Shown piece after piece: positions 1 to 6,342 of a stretch of DNA of 9,348 nucleotides. A program made the translations under genes and the position numbers. The notes beneath the pieces are model-generated. The model had not been told where the DNA came from. It did not search any database and worked only from the letters and a program-made list of their open reading frames with translations. The first letter of the stretch is position 1. Every line of letters begins with the position of its first letter. Source of the DNA: an uncultured Rhizobiaceae group bacterium (lineage in GTDB: Bacteria > Pseudomonadota > Alphaproteobacteria > Rhizobiales > Rhizobiaceae); assembly GCA_937944075.1 (NCBI GenBank), contig CALDZZ010000050.1, forward strand, positions 1 through 9,348. Direction: 5' to 3'.

Positions 1-52
1 GGGCGTTGGCGCGTTCTTTGACAAGCGAAAACCGGACTGGAACATCGTCTGA
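1..52 (+). CDS. C-terminal end of a probable enoyl-CoA hydratase/isomerase (partial, cut by left edge)
   Basis: The frame read from base 2 is open from the window edge and gives GVGAFFDKRKPDWNIV before a TGA stop at 50-52. A tail of the form E-G-(V/x)-x-A-F-x-(E/D)-K-R-x-P-x-W/F is typical of crotonase-family enoyl-CoA hydratases/isomerases, which hydrate trans-2-enoyl-CoA or shift its double bond. Such a gene would fit the acyl-CoA dehydrogenases downstream. Only 16 residues are visible, with no catalytic residue among them, so the family call rests on the tail alone. The frame being coding is more certain than the product name. No terminator hairpin is evident after the stop. Confidence 0.5.
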   Translation, partial: GVGAFFDKRKPDWNIV

Positions 53-161
53 TAACAAACAGGCACGATCATTTGACAAAAACGTGCAGTTAAGTGTTTC
101 GACCCATGATAGATAAAGTGGTTTCTTCTGATTGATTTGAAACAGTCGCCAGGAAAGAAGA

Positions 162-1034
162 ATGATCAGTACAAAATTGAAGAATATCATCGTTACTGCC
201 GCAGTATGTGTGATGGCGTTGCCAATAATGGCGCATGCGCAAACCTCCATTGAAAAAGCGTTTGTGGCAAAGTCAAAACTGCACAATTCAATCTGGAAAA
301 AGCACGATCCTTCCTCATCGATTGTTATCGATCATTCGGCATGGAGCAGCTTTTTGTCAAAATACACAGCCAGAAATTCACAAGGTATTACACTGGTCGC
401 TTATGGTCGCGTTGGCGCTGCTGACAAAACCGCATTAAAAAATTATCTGGCTGCTTTGCAGGCAACGGATGTAACAAGGCTAAACCGAAATGAACAATAT
501 GCTTTTTGGCTAAACCTCTACAATGCAAGCGTGGTGAATGTAGTCTTGAATAACAAGCGTGTTTCCTCGGTTTTAAAGATCAAGTCCAACCCGCTGGATT
601 TCAAGGGTCCCTTTAATGACCCGGTTGCAACTGTCAACGGCAAGACGCTTACACCAGATACAATCGAGAGTGGAATTGTAAGGCCGATATGGAACGACCC
701 AAACCTGCATTACGGGTTTAATTGCGCTGCCCTTGGTTGTCCGAATCTGCAATCCACGGCCTTCACTGGCAAAAATGTAAATAGCCTTTTGGCAGATGCA
801 GCGCGCACATATATCAATGACCCGCGCGGCATAACCATCAGGAATGGTGCCATTATCGCTTCAAAAATATACTTCTGGTATTCAGAAGACTTTGGTGGCG
901 AAAAGGGTGTCATCAGGCATGTCACGCAATATGCCAGTCCGGGGCTTAAGGAAAAGCTGAAAGGCAAAACCAAAATCAAGGCCTATGAGTATGACTGGAG
1001 GCTAAACAAGTCAGGCGCCTCTACAGGTGGTTAA
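162..1034 (+). CDS. Exported DUF547 domain protein, function unknown
   Basis: This 290-residue protein starts with a clear Sec signal peptide: basic Lys5 and Lys7, a hydrophobic core at about 9-23, and an Ala-His-Ala cleavage site at 24-26. It should therefore act in the periplasm. The mature part carries the DUF547 signatures: N-E-x-Y-A-F-W-L-N-L-Y-N-A at 110-122, an L-T-x-D-x-I-E-x-G-I-x-R-P block at about 163-175, His183, and N-C-A-A-L-G-C-P at 187-194 with Cys188 and Cys193. A Y-F-W-Y-x-x-D-F-G segment lies near 238-246. The length is normal for the family and the gene is intact. The start is preceded by a purine-rich site (AGGAAAGAAG, 151-160). DUF547 proteins have no agreed biochemical role. 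The conserved Cys and His suggest a catalytic or metal/thiol centre, which is only inference. The 3' end overlaps the converging methyltransferase gene. Confidence 0.9.
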   Translation: MISTKLKNIIVTAAVCVMALPIMAHAQTSIEKAFVAKSKLHNSIWKKHDPSSSIVIDHSAWSSFLSKYTARNSQGITLVAYGRVGAADKTALKNYLAALQATDVTRLNRNEQYAFWLNLYNASVVNVVLNNKRVSSVLKIKSNPLDFKGPFNDPVATVNGKTLTPDTIESGIVRPIWNDPNLHYGFNCAALGCPNLQSTAFTGKNVNSLLADAARTYINDPRGITIRNGAIIASKIYFWYSEDFGGEKGVIRHVTQYASPGLKEKLKGKTKIKAYEYDWRLNKSGASTGG

Positions 1035-1635
1035 AAACCTGAATGAAATTGTTAGCTGGCATTATATGTGTTTCATCCAGAACAAGACCATGACGTTTTG
1101 CAACTTCGCAGACGTCATGGATATCACGAATGGCGTATGACGGGTTCAGGGACTTGAGCCATTTCTCAAATTCTATGTCACCTTCTCCGCTGTACTCCCC
1201 GTTTTTGCGGTATGGGCCATAAAGGATGAGCTGGCCGTTTGATTTCAGGTTTTTTGCAGCACCTGCAAAAAGTGCCTCGGTGACTTCCCAAGGCGATATA
1301 TGAATAACATTTGAACAAAATATGACATTGTATGAAGGGGTTTCCACTTCAAACCAGGGCGTTTTCGTGACATCAAGTTGCAAAGGCTCCAAAACATTCT
1401 CTTTGGCATGTGTCCACGCCCGAATACTGGGGAGCGCTTCGGCATCATACTCTGTTGGCTGAAAAATCATTTTTGAAAATTCATCCGAAAATCGTGCAAC
1501 ATGCTGGCCGCTGCCGCTTGCAATTTCAAGGAAACGGCCTTGTTGAACTGACAAGACTTCATGAAGTTTTTCAACAATCGGCTCTATGTTCCTGTGGTAG
1601 GAGGGGGTATCCCTTTTTTCTTCTATGGTGTTCAT
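1021..1635 (-). CDS. DUF938-family SAM-dependent methyltransferase
   Basis: This 204-residue class I methyltransferase-fold protein matches the DUF938 family (bacterial relatives of human METTL26) along its whole length. Visible marks are the R-N-x-E-P-I opening at 15-20, the SAM-binding motif I F-L-E-I-A-S-G-S-G-Q-H at 35-45, Q-P-T-E-Y-D at 59-64, the family signature H-I-S-P-W-E at 112-117, L-Y-G-P-Y-R at 138-143, I-R-D at 169-171 and P-A-N-N at 193-196. The methyl acceptor is not known for this family. It is soluble, with no signal peptide or membrane segment. The start codon has only a weak Shine-Dalgarno (GGACAAG on the minus strand), but the N-terminus fits the family. It is transcribed away from the thioesterase cluster and towards the DUF547 gene, and it overlaps the end of that gene by 14 nt. 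Confidence 0.9.
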   Translation of the reverse strand: MNTIEEKRDTPSYHRNIEPIVEKLHEVLSVQQGRFLEIASGSGQHVARFSDEFSKMIFQPTEYDAEALPSIRAWTHAKENVLEPLQLDVTKTPWFEVETPSYNVIFCSNVIHISPWEVTEALFAGAAKNLKSNGQLILYGPYRKNGEYSGEGDIEFEKWLKSLNPSYAIRDIHDVCEVAKRHGLVLDETHIMPANNFIQVFNHL

Positions 1636-1655
1636 TCTTGTCCATTATCCAAATC

Positions 1656-1688
1656 GGTTTGCTATTTCATAGTGACATGAAGCAAACC
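1656..1688. repeat. Bulged inverted repeat in the divergent intergenic region (possible operator)
   Basis: GGTTTGCT at 1656-1663 is exactly complementary to AGCAAACC at 1681-1688. Inside these arms TCAT (1667-1670) pairs with ATGA (1677-1680). This gives 12 bp in all, with a 3-nt bulge (1664-1666) on one side and a 6-nt centre. It lies between the divergent methyltransferase and thioesterase genes and overlaps the only plausible -35 element for the thioesterase cluster. That is a usual place for a dimeric repressor site. It lacks a T tract, so it is not a terminator. The regulator is unknown and no regulator gene lies in the window. Confidence 0.4.
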
Positions 1689-1701
1689 TTCAAGCTAATG
1701 T
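1672..1701 (+). promoter_or_regulatory. Weak candidate promoter for the thioesterase/dehydrogenase cluster
   Basis: GTGACA at 1672-1677 matches the -35 consensus at five of six bases. It is followed after 18 nt by TAATGT (1696-1701), which keeps the TA and final T of the -10 consensus. Transcription would start near 1708 and leave a leader of about 28 nt. The -35 element lies inside the inverted repeat at 1656-1688. Short matches of this quality occur by chance, so this is a suggestion only. Confidence 0.25.
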
Positions 1702-1735
1702 TTTAAGACAGGTCTACGTCCAGGGAGGATGATAC

Positions 1736-2152
1736 ATGAAGCTTGTGATGGATGCACAGGAAGTGGAAGCTTATATTGCCGAGGTCTTCCCTCAGGTAGA
1801 AGACTATCAGTTTAAAATCGACAAGCTGAATACAGGTACAATTTCAGTTTCCATGAAGACCCGTGAAGCGCACCTTCGTCCAGGTGGGACAATTTCTGGT
1901 CCTACCATGTTCACGCTTGCAGATTGTGCAAGTTACCTGATTGTCCTTGCGCACATTGGCAAGGTTGCCCTTGCAGTCACAACCAATCTAAATATCAACT
2001 TTATATCCAAGCCTGAAGGGGACCTGGTTGCAGATGCAAAACTGCTTAAGCTTGGGAAAAGGCTGGCAGTCTGTGAAATTTCAATTCTGACCAAAACAGA
2101 CCGCAAACTGGTTGCCCACGCAACGGCTACATACTCAATTCCACCAAGATAA
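1736..2152 (+). CDS. PaaI-family hot-dog fold thioesterase
   Basis: This 138-residue protein matches PaaI-type acyl-CoA thioesterases, which hydrolyse acyl-CoA to free acid and CoA in the cytoplasm. The core reads R-P-G-G-T-I-S-G-P-T-M-F-T-L-A-D at 48-63. Asp63 occupies the place of the catalytic aspartate in E. coli PaaI. The usual His-Gly-Gly before it appears to be Ser-Gly-Pro (54-56), a variation I recall from alphaproteobacterial members of this family. A T-T-N-L-N-I-N-F-(I/L) strand near 83-91 is also typical. The start is supported by AGGGAGG at 1722-1728, 7 nt upstream. It is the first gene of the rightward cluster, 63 nt before the dehydrogenase start. It may recycle CoA or clear dead-end acyl-CoAs in that pathway; the substrate cannot be read from the sequence. 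Confidence 0.85.
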   Translation: MKLVMDAQEVEAYIAEVFPQVEDYQFKIDKLNTGTISVSMKTREAHLRPGGTISGPTMFTLADCASYLIVLAHIGKVALAVTTNLNINFISKPEGDLVADAKLLKLGKRLAVCEISILTKTDRKLVAHATATYSIPPR

Positions 2153-2202
2153 AAGACATGCCTACTATATCTTTTTGCAAGGCGAGTCCTAGTTTGAGTC
2201 AT

Positions 2203-2209
2203 GAGGAGA
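2203..2209 (+). promoter_or_regulatory. Shine-Dalgarno site that fixes the dehydrogenase large-subunit start
   Basis: GAGGAGA lies 6 nt before the ATG at 2216. An in-frame ATG at 2201 overlaps this site and has no ribosome binding site of its own. The family N-terminus (M-D-L-x-Y/F-T) also begins at 2216, so 2216 is the better start. Confidence 0.75.
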
Positions 2210-2215
2210 AAAATC

Positions 2216-3412
2216 ATGGATTTGGCATATACAGATGACGAAAAATCATTTCGCAATACAGTAAGAGAGTTCCTGAAAGAAAAACTTTCCAGTCGACTTG
2301 CGACCAAGGTCAAACTTGGCAAACGCCTAACCAAGCAGGACATGGAAGAATGGCATGCTACCCTCAACGAAAAAGGCTGGCTTGCAGTCAACTGGCCTGA
2401 AGAATATGGCGGCACGGGGTGGAGCGCGGTTCAAAAACATATCTTTGATGAAGAATGCTGGGCAGCAGGCGCACCACGAACCGTGCCGTTCGGTTTGAAC
2501 ATGCTGGCACCTGTGCTGATGAAGTTTGGTTCTGACGAACAAAAAGCACATTACCTGCCGCGTATACTGGATGGTACTGATTGGTGGTGTCAGGGTTATT
2601 CGGAGCCAGGGGCTGGTTCGGATCTCGCTTCACTTCGAACATCTGCAGTGCGGGAAGGCGATCATTATGTCGTCAACGGGCAGAAAACCTGGACGACACT
2701 TGGACAACATGCAGACTGGATTTTTTGTCTGGTCAGAACATCATCCGAAGGCAAGCGGCAGGAGGGTATTTCGTTTCTGCTGATCGATATGAATGCGCCT
2801 GGTGTAACGGTTCGTCCGATCATTCTGATTGATGGCGAACATGAAGTGAATGAAATTTTCTTTGATAACGTCAAAGTGCCGGTCGGCAATCTGGTTGGTG
2901 AAGAAAACAAGGGTTGGACTTACGCAAAATATCTTTTGACCCATGAGCGTACAGGAACAGCCAACATAGGCAATTCGAATGCAGCCCTGGAAAAACTCAA
3001 GGCAATTGCTTTAGAGCAGAAAAAATCCGGCAAACCCTTAAGCGAGGATCCTTATTTTGCTGCTCGCATGGCAAAGGTTGAAATTGACCTGAAAGCACTC
3101 AAGACGACGAACCTACGCATTCTGGTGGATGCGGATAATGGTGCTGCGGCGGGGCCGGAAAGTTCCATGTTGAAGGTCAAGGGCACAATTATACGGCAGG
3201 AACTCAATGACCTCGCAAGGCGGGCACTTGGGCCTTATGCGCTTCCTTTTTCATCCGAGGCGATGGAAGAGGGTTATAATGAAGAGCCGATCGGGCCTGA
3301 CTATGCGAATGCGGTTGCGGCCAAATATTTCAACAACCGCAAAATGTCCATTTATGCTGGATCAAATGAAATTCAGCGTGAGATTATTACTAAGACAAAG
3401 CTGGGATTATAA
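2216..3412 (+). CDS. Acyl-CoA dehydrogenase, pimeloyl-CoA dehydrogenase large-subunit (PimC) type
   Basis: This 398-residue flavoenzyme subunit would catalyse alpha,beta-dehydrogenation of an acyl-CoA, passing electrons to ETF. The order is an N-terminal helical domain, a central beta domain with Y-S-E-P-G-A-G-S-D at 128-136 and G-Q-K-T-W-T-T shortly after, then a C-terminal helical domain ending in G-S-N-E-I-Q-R. The closest pattern I recall is PimC of the Rhodopseudomonas palustris pim cluster, with W-C-Q-G-(Y/F)-S-E-P and F-N-N-R-K near the C-terminus. Glu244 in T-H-E-R-T aligns with the helix-G base of isovaleryl-CoA dehydrogenase (D-L-E-R-L). The MCAD-type base position is Ala (Y-A-G-S). 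The Arg-x-x-Phe-Gly and Gln-x-x-Gly-Gly motifs that bind FAD from the neighbouring subunit are absent here but present in the next gene. Only 3 nt separate this stop from that ATG, so the two are probably co-translated partners. The acyl substrate is not known; dicarboxylyl-CoA is a guess by analogy. Confidence 0.88.
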   Translation: MDLAYTDDEKSFRNTVREFLKEKLSSRLATKVKLGKRLTKQDMEEWHATLNEKGWLAVNWPEEYGGTGWSAVQKHIFDEECWAAGAPRTVPFGLNMLAPVLMKFGSDEQKAHYLPRILDGTDWWCQGYSEPGAGSDLASLRTSAVREGDHYVVNGQKTWTTLGQHADWIFCLVRTSSEGKRQEGISFLLIDMNAPGVTVRPIILIDGEHEVNEIFFDNVKVPVGNLVGEENKGWTYAKYLLTHERTGTANIGNSNAALEKLKAIALEQKKSGKPLSEDPYFAARMAKVEIDLKALKTTNLRILVDADNGAAAGPESSMLKVKGTIIRQELNDLARRALGPYALPFSSEAMEEGYNEEPIGPDYANAVAAKYFNNRKMSIYAGSNEIQREIITKTKLGL

Positions 3413-3415
3413 AAC

Positions 3416-4531
3416 ATGGACTTCGCGCTAAATGATGATCGCCGCATGTTGGCAGAAACGCTTGAGCGATTTTTGTCTGACAATTACGATATCGAAAAAC
3501 GGCATGGGTTTGCCATGATGGACGATGGTTTTTCAAAACAGATGTGGGAGAAATTTGCCGAGCTTGGTATCATTGGAGCTCTGTTTGATGAAAAGGCGGG
3601 CGGCTTTGGTGGCGAAGGTGCTGACCTGATGGTTGTCTTTGAAGCGTTGGGAAGGCATCTGGTTGTTGAACCCTTCCTGCCTACCTTGATGGCAGGCACG
3701 ATATTAGCCGGCGCAGGCGGGCAAGAAGCACTCTTGGAACAGGTAATCAACGGGGAGACTGCGATTGCACTGGCACATGGTGAGCCCTCCTCGCGATATG
3801 AATTGGCAAGTGTTTCCAGCATTGCAGAACAATCCGGAAAAGAATGGATTATAAACGGAGATAAATCGGTAGTCCTAGGCGGGAGTGCTGCAACCCAATT
3901 GGTTGTTTCAGCCAGAACAACCGGAGAGGCTGATAGTGAAAACGGTATTTCACTCTTTCTCGTTGAAGCAACAAATGGCGTCACCAAACGCAACTACTCT
4001 ACAATCAATGGTTATGGCGCAGCTGAAATAAAACTTGAAAATGCCAGCGGCATTTTGCTTGGAGAAGTAGATCAAGGTTACAAACTTCTCGAAAGGGCAT
4101 ATGCGGCTGGCATAGTAGCAATTTCGGCAGAAGCATTGGGAGCAATGCATGTAGCGACTGATTTAACCGTTGAATATACAAGGCAGCGAAAACAGTTCGG
4201 TATTCCTATTGGAAAATTTCAGGCATTACAGCACCGCATGGCAGACATGCTGATTGAGCTTGAGCAAATGCGCTCCAGTGTAATGAACGCAGCAGGAAAC
4301 CTTGATAAGGACAGGCTTGACAGGGAGAAAGAGATTTCTGCCTGTAAGCATCTTGTCGGAACAATTGGCAGACAGGTCGCAGAAGAAGCTATACAAATTC
4401 ATGGCGGCATGGGAATGACTTGGGAATATGCTGTAGGGCATTTCGCAAAACACATAATAATGATAGACCACGTTCTGGGAGATACGGATCATCATCTTGA
4501 ACGTTACATTGCGCTTGGTCGCAATACATAA
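3416..4531 (+). CDS. Acyl-CoA dehydrogenase, pimeloyl-CoA dehydrogenase small-subunit (PimD) type
   Basis: This 371-residue acyl-CoA dehydrogenase-fold protein matches PimD-like subunits. It has an N-terminal M-D-F-x-L-x-D-(D/E)-x-R, a G-G-F-G-G-E-G segment at about 62-68, and a C-terminus ending in G-D-T-D-H-H-L. It carries R-K-Q-F-G at 258-262 and Q-I-H-G-G-M-G-M-T at 327-335, which contact the FAD of the partner subunit in tetrameric acyl-CoA dehydrogenases. In place of the usual Y-x-E-P-x-A-G-S-D it has A-H-G-E-P-S-S-R-Y (120-128), and the C-terminal Y-E-G-T/I-Q-R segment is missing. It is therefore probably not active alone and completes the active site of the large subunit. The start overlaps no other gene. 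Its Shine-Dalgarno (GGGA) is weak and sits inside the end of the large-subunit gene, consistent with translational coupling. The next gene begins 17 nt downstream. Confidence 0.87.
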   Translation: MDFALNDDRRMLAETLERFLSDNYDIEKRHGFAMMDDGFSKQMWEKFAELGIIGALFDEKAGGFGGEGADLMVVFEALGRHLVVEPFLPTLMAGTILAGAGGQEALLEQVINGETAIALAHGEPSSRYELASVSSIAEQSGKEWIINGDKSVVLGGSAATQLVVSARTTGEADSENGISLFLVEATNGVTKRNYSTINGYGAAEIKLENASGILLGEVDQGYKLLERAYAAGIVAISAEALGAMHVATDLTVEYTRQRKQFGIPIGKFQALQHRMADMLIELEQMRSSVMNAAGNLDKDRLDREKEISACKHLVGTIGRQVAEEAIQIHGGMGMTWEYAVGHFAKHIIMIDHVLGDTDHHLERYIALGRNT

Positions 4532-4548
4532 ATTTAAGGAAAACACAT

Positions 4549-5013
4549 ATGAGCACGATTGAATCACGCCTTGCAGACATGGGCATAACAATACCTGAAC
4601 CACCGGCACCTGTTGCAGCCTATGTGGGGCATGTCGTTCACAATGGCATTGTTACCGTCTCAGGTCAGCTTCCGCTTGCTGGTGGCGCTTTGTCACAAAC
4701 AGGTCTATTGGGCGCAGGCGTGTCTGTTGAAGAAGGTGCCGCTGCCGCGCAGGTTTGTGCAATCAACATTCTGGCACAAATGAAAGTTGCCTGTGATGGA
4801 GATATGGAGCGTATCGTGCGCTGTATTCGATTGGGTGGCTTTGTTGCTTCCACCGCAGATTTTACAGATCACCCAAAGGTCATCAATGGTGCATCTGAAT
4901 TCATTGGTACAATCCTGGGCGACAAGGGTGTTCACGCAAGGGCTGCCGTCGGGGTTGCTGCCTTGCCAATGAATGCATCTGTCGAAGTAGAAGCGACTTT
5001 CGCTATCTCATAA
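4549..5013 (+). CDS. RidA/YjgF/YER057c/UK114-family protein, probable enamine/imine deaminase
   Basis: This 154-residue protein is a small trimer-forming chorismate mutase-like-fold member of the Rid family, of the longer, about 150-residue subgroup beginning with a R-L-x-x-x-G-I segment. Recognisable blocks are T-V-S-G-Q-L-P near 36-42 and a long helix rich in Ala around 64-80. The C-terminal A-R-A-A-V-G-V-A-x-L-P-x-N-x-x-V-E-V-E block is also present. Arg131 aligns with Arg105 of E. coli RidA, the residue needed for hydrolysis of 2-aminoacrylate and 2-iminobutyrate, and Glu146 aligns with Glu120. Deaminase activity is therefore plausible but not proven for this subgroup. AAGGA at 4536-4540 supports the start. 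It lies 17 nt after the dehydrogenase and 34 nt before a PLP enzyme of the type that releases enamines, which suggests metabolite-damage control. Confidence 0.88.
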   Translation: MSTIESRLADMGITIPEPPAPVAAYVGHVVHNGIVTVSGQLPLAGGALSQTGLLGAGVSVEEGAAAAQVCAINILAQMKVACDGDMERIVRCIRLGGFVASTADFTDHPKVINGASEFIGTILGDKGVHARAAVGVAALPMNASVEVEATFAIS

Positions 5014-5047
5014 AGTGCCACTTCCATTATTTTAGAAAGAAATTACT

Positions 5048-6274
5048 ATGAGTGAAACATTTGTTTCCCACCTAGAATGCTCGTTGACTGGCAAGGTCTA
5101 TGAAGCCGGTAAAGTTCACGAACTGTCAGAGGCAGGTCGCCCACTACTGGTTCGTTATGACCTGGAAGCCATCAAGAAAAATGTTAGTCGTGAGTCCGTC
5201 GAAAATTCAAAAGAACCCGGGTTTTGGCGCTATGAGCAATTGCTGCCTGTCACGAAAAAGGAAAATCGTGTTTCATTGGGTGAGGTGGTAACGCCTCTGA
5301 TCCCGTTGGAACAAAGTGCCCATGTCCTGGGGGCAAAACCTGGCAAGGCCATTATCAAGGATGAAGGCAGACTGCCAACCGGTTCTTTCAAGGCGCGTGG
5401 GCTTTGTCTTGCGGTATCCATGGCAAAGGAATTTGGCATTGAACATTTGGCCATTCCCACAAATGGAAATGCGGGTTCAGCCATGGCAGCCTATGCACGA
5501 CGTGCAGGCCAAAAGGCGACTGTGCTTTGTCCCTCCGACACGCCGGAAATCAATATTCGTGAAATTCAGCAACAGGGTGCAGAAACCTATATGGTGAATG
5601 GCCTGATCAATGATTGCGGTAAAATCGTAGGTGGCGGAAAGGAAGCAGTTGGCTGGTTTGATGTCTCGACACTGAAGGAGCCGTACCGGATTGAGGGCAA
5701 GAAGACCATGGGTCTCGAACTTGCAGAGCAGTTTGGCTGGAAATTGCCGGATGTTATTTTCTACCCAACAGGTGGGGGTACTGGTCTCATAGGCATGTGG
5801 AAGGCATTTCATGAGCTGAAAGAGCTTGGATGGTTATCCGGTCCGATGCCAAAAATGGTTGCTGTGCAGGCAGAAGGCTGTGCACCTATCGTCAAGGCAT
5901 GGGAAGAGGGTGAGGAGCACGCACCACTTTGGGAAGATGCAACTACGGTTGCTGCCGGTATTCGCGTTCCGATTGCTGTGGGTGACTTCCTGATTATTCG
6001 TGCAGTGCGGGAGTCTGGCGGATTTGCCATGGCATTACCTGACGATGAAATCATGTCTGTTCGAAATGATATTGCAAAAGAAGAAGGGTTTTTGCTTTGC
6101 CCTGAAGGTGCAGCTACCGCAGCTGCATACAAGCGTGCCTTGACAGAGGGGCTTGTCACCGAAGACGAGACAGCCATTCTTTATAATTGCGCAACCGGTT
6201 TGAAATATCCGCTGGATCCGGTTCACAATAAAATCGATAAAGACAAGGAAATCGATTACAGCCAGTTCAAGTAA
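5048..6274 (+). CDS. Threonine synthase-like PLP enzyme (fold type II)
   Basis: This 408-residue protein matches the shorter plant/actinobacterial/archaeal style of threonine synthase, which converts O-phosphohomoserine to threonine. Lys115 in T-G-S-F-K-A-R-G should carry the PLP. P-T-N-G-N-A-G-S at 137-144 and P-T-G-G-G-T-G at 240-246 are the phosphate/cofactor loops. E-P-Y-R-I-E-G-K-K-T-M-G at 211-222 is characteristic of threonine synthases. The N-terminal region (9-38) resembles the zinc-ribbon-like start of this subgroup (C-S-L-T-G-x-x-Y then G-R-P-L-L-V-R-Y-D), but only Cys11 remains, so metal binding is unlikely. Alphaproteobacteria usually make threonine with the longer E. coli-type enzyme that begins Y-I-S-T-R-G; this may therefore be a paralogue with another role, such as a beta- or gamma-elimination or replacement. 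It is the last gene of the cluster and a terminator follows. The Shine-Dalgarno (AGAAAGA, 5034-5040) is moderate. Confidence 0.8.
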   Translation: MSETFVSHLECSLTGKVYEAGKVHELSEAGRPLLVRYDLEAIKKNVSRESVENSKEPGFWRYEQLLPVTKKENRVSLGEVVTPLIPLEQSAHVLGAKPGKAIIKDEGRLPTGSFKARGLCLAVSMAKEFGIEHLAIPTNGNAGSAMAAYARRAGQKATVLCPSDTPEINIREIQQQGAETYMVNGLINDCGKIVGGGKEAVGWFDVSTLKEPYRIEGKKTMGLELAEQFGWKLPDVIFYPTGGGTGLIGMWKAFHELKELGWLSGPMPKMVAVQAEGCAPIVKAWEEGEEHAPLWEDATTVAAGIRVPIAVGDFLIIRAVRESGGFAMALPDDEIMSVRNDIAKEEGFLLCPEGAATAAAYKRALTEGLVTEDETAILYNCATGLKYPLDPVHNKIDKDKEIDYSQFK

Positions 6275-6294
6275 GCACAAAAAAACATTCAATA

Positions 6295-6323
6295 AAAAAG
6301 GCGGGGTAAAACCCCGCCTTTTT
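6295..6323. terminator. Bidirectional Rho-independent terminator
   Basis: GGCGGGG (6300-6306) pairs perfectly with CCCCGCC (6312-6318), closed by a T-A pair around a 3-nt AAA loop. The stem continues as A-T pairs with the flanking A tract (6294-6299) and T tract (6319-6323). Each strand therefore shows a GC hairpin followed by a run of five or six T. It lies 20 nt after the PLP enzyme stop and 19 nt after the stop of the converging CoxM-like gene, so it can end both transcripts. Confidence 0.92.
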
Positions 6324-6342
6324 CGTTTCTCATCCGTAAGGC

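Noticed and set aside
63..87. GCACG/CGTGC inverted repeat as a terminator of the upstream gene, with a TTGACA box (73-78) in its loop as promoter of the DUF547 gene
   Set aside because: The stem is only 5 bp around a 15-nt loop and has no T tract. The TTGACA has no acceptable -10 element at 16-18 nt (the sequence there is GTTTCG).
2201..2215. Upstream ATG at 2201 as the start of the large dehydrogenase subunit
   Set aside because: This ATG overlaps the GAGGAGA ribosome binding site, has no site of its own, and would add five residues (MRRKI) not found in PimC-like proteins.
1933..2415. 160-codon minus-strand frame across the thioesterase and dehydrogenase genes
   Set aside because: It runs antisense to two clear genes and spans their intergenic gap. 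Its Ser/Leu/Arg-rich translation resembles no family I know.
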